Origin: Bacteroidales bacterium UBA4243
Lineage (GTDB): Bacteria; Bacteroidota; Bacteroidia; Bacteroidales; F082
Reading direction: 5' to 3'
NCBI GenBank assembly: GCA_002396205.1
Contig: DGXB01000003.1
Coordinates: 1 to 26,060, forward strand
DNA: 26,060 bases
Part shown: piece after piece, positions 22,421 to 26,060 of the stretch
How positions within the stretch are numbered: position 1 is the stretch's first letter
Layout: every line of letters begins with the position of its first letter
Position numbers and translations under genes: made by a program
Notes under the pieces: model-generated
What the model saw: only the letters and a program-made list of their open reading frames with translations
Database searches by the model: none
What the model was told of the DNA's origin: nothing

Positions 22421-22699
22421 TTATCTAATTTCCAGAAAATCATCGTATTTCCCTGTCGGTTCATTCGCCTCAATTCTCATATTGGTAATTAATGAGTAAG
22501 GTGTGCCCTCGCCGCAGAGCAGCGTGAAGCGTTCCAAATCCTTCTCTTCGCCTTCGGCCTCGATGTGGACGCAATCGTTGGCGATATCGTTTTCCACGTA
22601 GCCCGTCACGTTGCATTGCAGGCCGTAGCGGTGCACATAGCGACGGAAGCCCACATTGAACACACGTCCGTAAATCCTTATGGAATAGGCTTTTGTCAT
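22421..22699 (-). CDS. acyP: Acylphosphatase
   Basis: A 92-residue enzyme that hydrolyses acyl phosphates. The phosphate-binding loop is YGRVFNVGFRR (10-20) with catalytic Arg19, and TGYVEN (32-37) supplies the catalytic Asn37. VHIEAEGEEKDLERF is the usual central region. The canonical GRVQGVGFR is changed to GRVFNVGFR, which is tolerated in the family. The length is typical (90-100). Its ATG overlaps the stop of the upstream DUF493 gene as ATGA, so the two are co-translated. Confidence 0.93.
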   Translation of the reverse strand: MTKAYSIRIYGRVFNVGFRRYVHRYGLQCNVTGYVENDIANDCVHIEAEGEEKDLERFTLLCGEGTPYSLITNMRIEANEPTGKYDDFLEIR

Positions 22700-22962
22700 A
22701 GAGCAAACTTGATTTCGGGGACGCTTTTCAGGCCATCGTAAACGGCGTTCATCTGTTCCTGGCTTTCGAGGTCGATGTTGTAGGTGTAGGTGATGTAATT
22801 GCCTTTGGCACTGGCTCTTGCGCTGACGAAGCTATGTACTGTTTGGCAGTTGCCGAACACACGGCTGATGTTGGCCTTGCTCTCCTCGATGGGCACCGTG
22901 GCTGCCACGATGACCTTGATGTCGAGGTTTTGCGGGAAGATGATCTTGTTGGGGTCAGTCAT
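22696..22962 (-). CDS. DUF493 (YbeD-like) family protein
   Basis: An 88-residue ACT-like small protein: NLDIKVIVAATVPIEESK, then FVSARASAKGNYITYTYNID and QMNAVYDGLKSVPEIKFAL. The closing strand VPEIKFAL and the central KGNYxTYT are the family pattern. E. coli YbeD sits by lipoate genes and its role is uncertain. The open frame continues upstream to 23316, but that part crosses the -7 box and the divergent DUF368 start, so the ATG at 22962 is taken. It overlaps the acylphosphatase gene by 4 bases (ATGA). Confidence 0.9.
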   Translation of the reverse strand: MTDPNKIIFPQNLDIKVIVAATVPIEESKANISRVFGNCQTVHSFVSARASAKGNYITYTYNIDLESQEQMNAVYDGLKSVPEIKFAL

Positions 22963-22984
22963 TTTGATGGTGTTTGTTGGAGTG

Positions 22985-22992
22985 CAAAGATA
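22985..22992 (-). promoter_or_regulatory. Promoter -7 element (TATCTTTG) of the DUF493-acylphosphatase operon
   Basis: It is an exact TAnnTTTG match on the minus strand, 22 bases upstream of the DUF493 ATG. It diverges from the DUF368 promoter. Confidence 0.62.
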
Positions 22993-23065
22993 GTAATCTT
23001 TGCTTGAATAAGTAGATTTTCCAGATAAGAAACGGCAAATAATGGGTGGAAATACAATATTTTTG

Positions 23066-23073
23066 TAATTTTG
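23066..23073 (+). promoter_or_regulatory. Promoter -7 element (TAATTTTG) of the DUF368-S4 operon
   Basis: It is an exact TAnnTTTG match on the plus strand, 25 bases upstream of the DUF368 ATG. Confidence 0.62.
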
Positions 23074-23098
23074 CACTATCAAAGCAAAACGATGGCTT

Positions 23099-24049
23099 AT
23101 GCTTAACTTATGGTTGTCCATAAAAGTGTTCATCAAAGGCATGATCATGGGAGTGGTCAATGTGTTCCCCATATCGAGTGGCACGATTTCGCTCGTTTTG
23201 GGTGTGTATGAGCGTTTTATCAATGCAATCAATTCACTGAGAATCAAGAATTTCAAGTTATTGTTTAAGGGCGAGTTCAGCGAGTTTGCACGCATCACTG
23301 ATTTCAGGTTCTTCATTACGATTGTTTTGGGAATCCTTGCGGGTATGGTGTTGACTGCCGTGTTTTTGAAGCAGACCTTGAAGTCGTATGAGGTTTACAC
23401 TTGGTCGTTTTTCATCGGCTTGATCTTGGCTTCCGTCGTTTATGTTATGAAACGCGTCGGGAAATTGAATGCAAAGAACGTCATCCTAGCCATTTTGGGC
23501 ATGGGACTGTCTTTCTTCCTGTCCATTAAGTCGAATCCTTATTCCAACGACCATTTCCTCTACCTGTTCTTTTGTGGCATAGTAGGCGCTACGGGGATGA
23601 TCGTACCAGGGGTATCCGGCTCCCACCTGATGTTGCTGATGGGAAATTACGAACTTATTGTGACTGAGGCTATTCCTTCGCTCACCAAGTTCTCCACTTT
23701 CGGACATGGGATGAGCATCTTGTTGCCTTTCACCCTTGGGGCATTGGTCAGCTTGGTGGGATTTTCGCACTTGCTTTCGTGGCTTATGCGCGATTATCGC
23801 GATGGCACTTTGGCGGTGCTGGCCGGTTTCATGTTAGGCAGCCTGCCCGTGGTGTATCCGTGGAAACATGCTGTCGGAACGGATTATGTTTTCTCGTTGC
23901 CTCCCTGTAGCTCCGAGTTGCTTATGGCGCTCGTCATGGTGGCCTTGGGCGCATTGGCGGTTTTTATGCTTGAGGTGATGGCGCGACATACCGAAAAAAA
24001 ACAAACCGAAAGGCTACAAAACCCTAAACCCAACAAAAATGGCGAATAA
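23099..24049 (+). CDS. popT: DUF368 family undecaprenyl-phosphate translocase (PopT-like)
   Basis: A 316-residue inner-membrane protein of the DUF368 family, whose members (PopT) carry undecaprenyl phosphate back across the membrane so that cell-wall precursors can be loaded again. The two related re-entrant motifs of the family are visible: GMIMGVVNVFPISSGTISLV with LGVYERF (14-40), and GATGMIVPGVSGSHLMLLMG with NYE (163-185). The first motif is unusual, with PISSGT where PGVSGGT is common. About eight hydrophobic segments are present. The tail is short and charged (RHTEKKQTERLQNPKPNKNGE region). It overlaps the S4 gene by 11 bases. The family call is strong; the transport role is taken from the family. 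Confidence 0.9.
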   Translation: MLNLWLSIKVFIKGMIMGVVNVFPISSGTISLVLGVYERFINAINSLRIKNFKLLFKGEFSEFARITDFRFFITIVLGILAGMVLTAVFLKQTLKSYEVYTWSFFIGLILASVVYVMKRVGKLNAKNVILAILGMGLSFFLSIKSNPYSNDHFLYLFFCGIVGATGMIVPGVSGSHLMLLMGNYELIVTEAIPSLTKFSTFGHGMSILLPFTLGALVSLVGFSHLLSWLMRDYRDGTLAVLAGFMLGSLPVVYPWKHAVGTDYVFSLPPCSSELLMALVMVALGALAVFMLEVMARHTEKKQTERLQNPKPNKNGE

Positions 24050-24281
24050 ACTCAATCGAATCATCTTCACCCTTCGCGACGGCGAGGACTTCATACCGCT
24101 GATCTCATTACTAAAAGCCTGCGACGTGGTGTATTCTGGCAGCGAGGCCCAAGAGGTGGTCAGCAATGGAATGGTGCTTCGCAATGGCGAGGTGGAATAC
24201 CGCAAGCGGGCAAAAATCAGGGCAGGGGAGACCATCATTTTCGAAAACTACGAGATTTTCGTGGATTACGCTGGGGAATGA
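24039..24281 (+). CDS. Small S4-domain RNA-binding protein
   Basis: An 80-residue single-domain protein. The S4 pattern is seen in FIPLISLLKACDVVYSGSEA, then QEVVSNGMVLRNGEVEYRKR and KIRAGETIIFENYEI. It resembles the YbcJ/RlbA small S4 proteins, which bind structured RNA. Its start overlaps the end of the DUF368 gene by 11 bases, which implies translational coupling, although no functional link is known. It has no other domain. The 98 bases after it hold a run of GTCTCG repeats and no hairpin. Confidence 0.87.
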   Translation: MANKLNRIIFTLRDGEDFIPLISLLKACDVVYSGSEAQEVVSNGMVLRNGEVEYRKRAKIRAGETIIFENYEIFVDYAGE

Positions 24282-24294
24282 GAGAGACATAAGC

Positions 24295-24329
24295 CGCGTC
24301 TCGCGTCTCGTGTCCCGTAGTCTCGTGTC
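24295..24329. repeat. Degenerate GTCTCG(T)GTC tandem repeat
   Basis: Four near-copies of CGTCTCG / GTCTCGTGTC follow one another between the S4 gene and the serine hydrolase gene. They have no coding or hairpin role that I can see and look like slippage products. Confidence 0.5.
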
Positions 24330-24379
24330 AAAAGAATATCCAGTTAAATTTTGAACAATTACTTATAAACCATAAACAG

Positions 24380-25693
24380 ATGAAAAAAGTCTTACGCATT
24401 ATTGGAGCATTGCTCGTTGTCGCCATCATCGGCGGCTGCATCTATTTGAACAGCCTGATGCCCATCATCACGGGCTATGCCGCCAAGAACTTGGCATCGG
24501 CGGTGTTCGTCTCAGGTCGCGACGCCAAGGAAGTCGAAGCCCTCGACCTCAAATTTTCCTTTATCCGCTTCAACCGCAACAAGGTGGACTATGAGAACAA
24601 GACCGTCACCAGCCGCTTCCTTTGGGGCAAGTCAACGGCGGTCTATCGCGATGGCTACGGTGTTACTTTGCTGCGCGGCGCCACCGTCGACGAACTGAGG
24701 CAACATGCCTACCCGCTTCCTGCCGAAACTGCGCCTTCCGAGCCTATTGCTTTGGGCGACTCCGCCACGAGGGCAAGGTTGGAGCCTATCGCGAAGGCAT
24801 TGGTCGACGACCGTACTTATAACGGCCATCCTTTCGCTTTCATGGCGCTCCACAAGGGCAAGGTGGTCGCCGAACGATACGACAAGGGCATTTGTCCCGA
24901 AACAAAACTCCTGAGTTGGAGCATGGCCAAGAGCTTCACTAATGCCCTGACGGGTGTCATGGCAGGTGATGGCCTTGTCGACATCAATACGCCCATAGAC
25001 ATCGCCGAATGGCAGAACGACGGACGCAAAAACATCACCCTCAACAACTTGCTGCAAATGCAAAGCGGATTGGAATGGGATGAGGACTATGGCGCCCGCT
25101 CCGACGTCAACCTGATGCTGCATCGCGAACAGGATATGGGTCTTTATGCGCTCTCAAAGCCGCTTGCTTACGAACCTGGCACACATTGGTATTATTCCAG
25201 CGGCACCACCAACATCGTGATGCGCTATCTCCGCAGCCGTTTCTCCTCCGATGAGACCTTCCTTGCCTATATCCGCACTCGGCTTTTCGCTCCTTTGGGC
25301 ATCCGCAACGCGGTTTTCGAGCAGGACATGAGCGGTACGCCCGTCGGCTCGTCCTACATTTACATCACGGCTGCCGACTATGCCCGCTTCGGACAGATGT
25401 ACCTCGATGACGGTTGTGTCGACAGTTTGCGGGTGCTTCCCCAAGGCTGGGCGAAATACACCGCCACGCCAGCCTCCGACAGCAAGGGGCGCTATGGCGC
25501 TTTCTTCTGGCTGAACCAAGGGAAGGAACTGCCCGATGTGCCCGAGGATATGTTCTATTGCAAAGGCCACGATGGGCAAAGGGTTTTTGTCATCCCGTCG
25601 AAGGACTTGGTGGTCGTAATCTTAGGTTATTCGTCAAAGGACCATGCCATCGACTTCAATGCGCTATTGAAGGATATCATTGATAATTTGTAA
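24380..25693 (+). CDS. Serine hydrolase, beta-lactamase class C / penicillin-binding-like
   Basis: A 437-residue protein with an N-terminal membrane anchor (VLRIIGALLVVAIIGGCIYL, 4-23) and a catalytic domain outside the membrane. The nucleophile motif SxxK is SMAK at 181-184 (LLSWSMAKSFTNAL). The second motif is YYSSGTTN at 271-278, with YSS in place of the usual YxN. The third motif position is GHDGQ at 396-400 (equivalent to KTG or HxG). A typical LLQMQSGLEWDEDYG segment (224-238) lies between. Such proteins include esterases, D-amino-acid peptidases and beta-lactamase relatives; the HxG form is more often an esterase or peptidase than a drug-resistance enzyme. A Cys20 in the anchor is not a clear lipobox. 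No promoter box matches exactly upstream. The substrate is unknown. Confidence 0.88.
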   Translation: MKKVLRIIGALLVVAIIGGCIYLNSLMPIITGYAAKNLASAVFVSGRDAKEVEALDLKFSFIRFNRNKVDYENKTVTSRFLWGKSTAVYRDGYGVTLLRGATVDELRQHAYPLPAETAPSEPIALGDSATRARLEPIAKALVDDRTYNGHPFAFMALHKGKVVAERYDKGICPETKLLSWSMAKSFTNALTGVMAGDGLVDINTPIDIAEWQNDGRKNITLNNLLQMQSGLEWDEDYGARSDVNLMLHREQDMGLYALSKPLAYEPGTHWYYSSGTTNIVMRYLRSRFSSDETFLAYIRTRLFAPLGIRNAVFEQDMSGTPVGSSYIYITAADYARFGQMYLDDGCVDSLRVLPQGWAKYTATPASDSKGRYGAFFWLNQGKELPDVPEDMFYCKGHDGQRVFVIPSKDLVVVILGYSSKDHAIDFNALLKDIIDNL

Positions 25694-25700
25694 TAAATTT

Positions 25701-25725
25701 GTAGAGTGCCATAGTGCGTCTCTAC
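25701..25725. repeat. Degenerate relative of the 28-base palindrome
   Basis: It begins GTAGAG and ends GTCTCTAC, as the palindrome at 25840-25867 does, but its centre is shorter and altered. It starts 8 bases after the serine hydrolase stop. Confidence 0.5.
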
Positions 25726-25839
25726 GTTTCCCATAATTTTGCATTTTTTGGGCAAGAAACACCCCACTAAAGCCCGCACAGCCTTGATTCTCGAAATGAT
25801 TCACGAAGTTGGGCGGGCGTTGTCGGTGGTCTGAAACAC

Positions 25840-25867
25840 GTAGAGACGGTGCATGCACCGTCTCTAC
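25840..25867. repeat. Perfect 28-base palindrome
   Basis: The arm GTAGAGACGGTGCA is followed directly by its exact reverse complement. It lies 25 bases after the stop end of gcvP and converges with the serine hydrolase gene. The rest of the gap 25694-25891 holds nothing I can identify. It is probably a REP-like element; no T-tract follows on either strand. Confidence 0.7.
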
Positions 25868-25891
25868 TACAATTCCTGCGTGAGAAAAACC

Positions 25892-26060
25892 TTATTCGGC
25901 CGAGAACTTGCAAACCAAGTTACGGTCGCCGTATGCATCGTCGATGCGGGTGACGTGTGGGAAGTACTTGTCCTGAACGTCGCTCTTCATCGGGAAACCG
26001 GCCTCCTGACGGCTGAAGGGGAACTCCCACTTGTCTGCCATCAGCATCTCGGCGGTGTAA
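25892..26060 (-). CDS. gcvP: Glycine dehydrogenase (decarboxylating) C-terminal end, 5' part outside the window
   Basis: The last 55 codons of glycine dehydrogenase, the P-protein of the glycine cleavage system, which decarboxylates glycine and passes the aminomethyl group to the H-protein lipoyl arm. The visible end is YTAEMLMADKWEFPFSRQEA, then GFPMKSDVQDKYFPHVTRID and DAYGDRNLVCKFSAE. The pattern PFSRQxAxFP...KYxPxVxRIDxxYGDRNLVC is diagnostic of GcvP. The PLP-binding lysine and the rest lie beyond the right edge. It is convergent with the serine hydrolase gene. Confidence 0.93.
   Translation of the reverse strand, partial: YTAEMLMADKWEFPFSRQEAGFPMKSDVQDKYFPHVTRIDDAYGDRNLVCKFSAE

Noticed and set aside
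22963..23316. Upstream extension of the DUF493 frame to a 206-codon ORF
   Set aside because: It crosses the divergent promoter region and the first part of the DUF368 gene; the family length is about 90 residues.
1..26060. CRISPR array, prophage or insertion sequence
   Set aside because: No regularly spaced repeats, transposase, integrase or phage structural genes are seen. The lone Cas4-like nuclease has no Cas neighbours and is of the DUF2779 type.

Overview
The window reads as chromosomal DNA of a Bacteroidota bacterium, most likely an uncultured Bacteroidales. The reasons are the many TAnnTTTG promoter -7 elements just upstream of genes, weak or absent Shine-Dalgarno sites, and Bacteroidota-type families (DUF4301, a PorV-like outer membrane barrel, an exported helix-hairpin-helix barrel protein, a DUF2779-type Fe-S nuclease). 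The genus cannot be fixed from this window. I see no insertion sequence, prophage, integrase or CRISPR array. No stretch longer than 300 bases lacks a gene.

Layout. 1-2855, minus strand: a truncated M16 zinc-peptidase lipoprotein, an Agp-like histidine acid phosphatase directly upstream of it (one operon), and yqgE. 2929-5569, plus strand: murL and murD2, overlapping by 8 bases, the alternative route that makes the D-Glu residue of peptidoglycan. 5718-10765, plus strand: an MFS transporter, a small membrane protein with an apparent frameshift, a Na+/phosphate symporter preceded by two hairpins, and a phytoene-desaturase-like flavoprotein. 10950-13938, minus strand: a PorV-like barrel followed by a helix-hairpin-helix outer membrane protein. 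14062-16430: a DUF456 membrane protein, a DUF4301 protein, and a tandem pair of tRNA-Leu genes with a strong terminator. 16464-22962, minus strand: a lipoprotein, an RluA-type pseudouridine synthase, DnaB, a Cas4-like Fe-S nuclease, a DEDDy exonuclease, acylphosphatase and a DUF493 protein. 23099-25693, plus strand: a DUF368 (PopT) undecaprenyl-phosphate translocase, an S4-domain protein and a serine hydrolase. The right edge holds the last codons of gcvP.

Themes. Several genes serve the cell envelope: MurL/MurD2 make the D-Glu-bearing muropeptide precursor, PopT recycles the lipid carrier, and the serine hydrolase may act on peptides or esters in the envelope. A second cluster serves DNA: DnaB, the Fe-S nuclease and the DEDDy exonuclease.

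The least expected observations are (i) a dispersed repeat lying in frame inside murD2, with a sister copy between acylphosphatase and the exonuclease; (ii) murL-murD2 in a Bacteroidota genome; (iii) a small membrane-protein gene whose reading frame switches at a run of six A, followed by two hairpin/T-tract structures before the phosphate symporter; and (iv) the adjacent Fe-S nuclease and DEDDy exonuclease genes.
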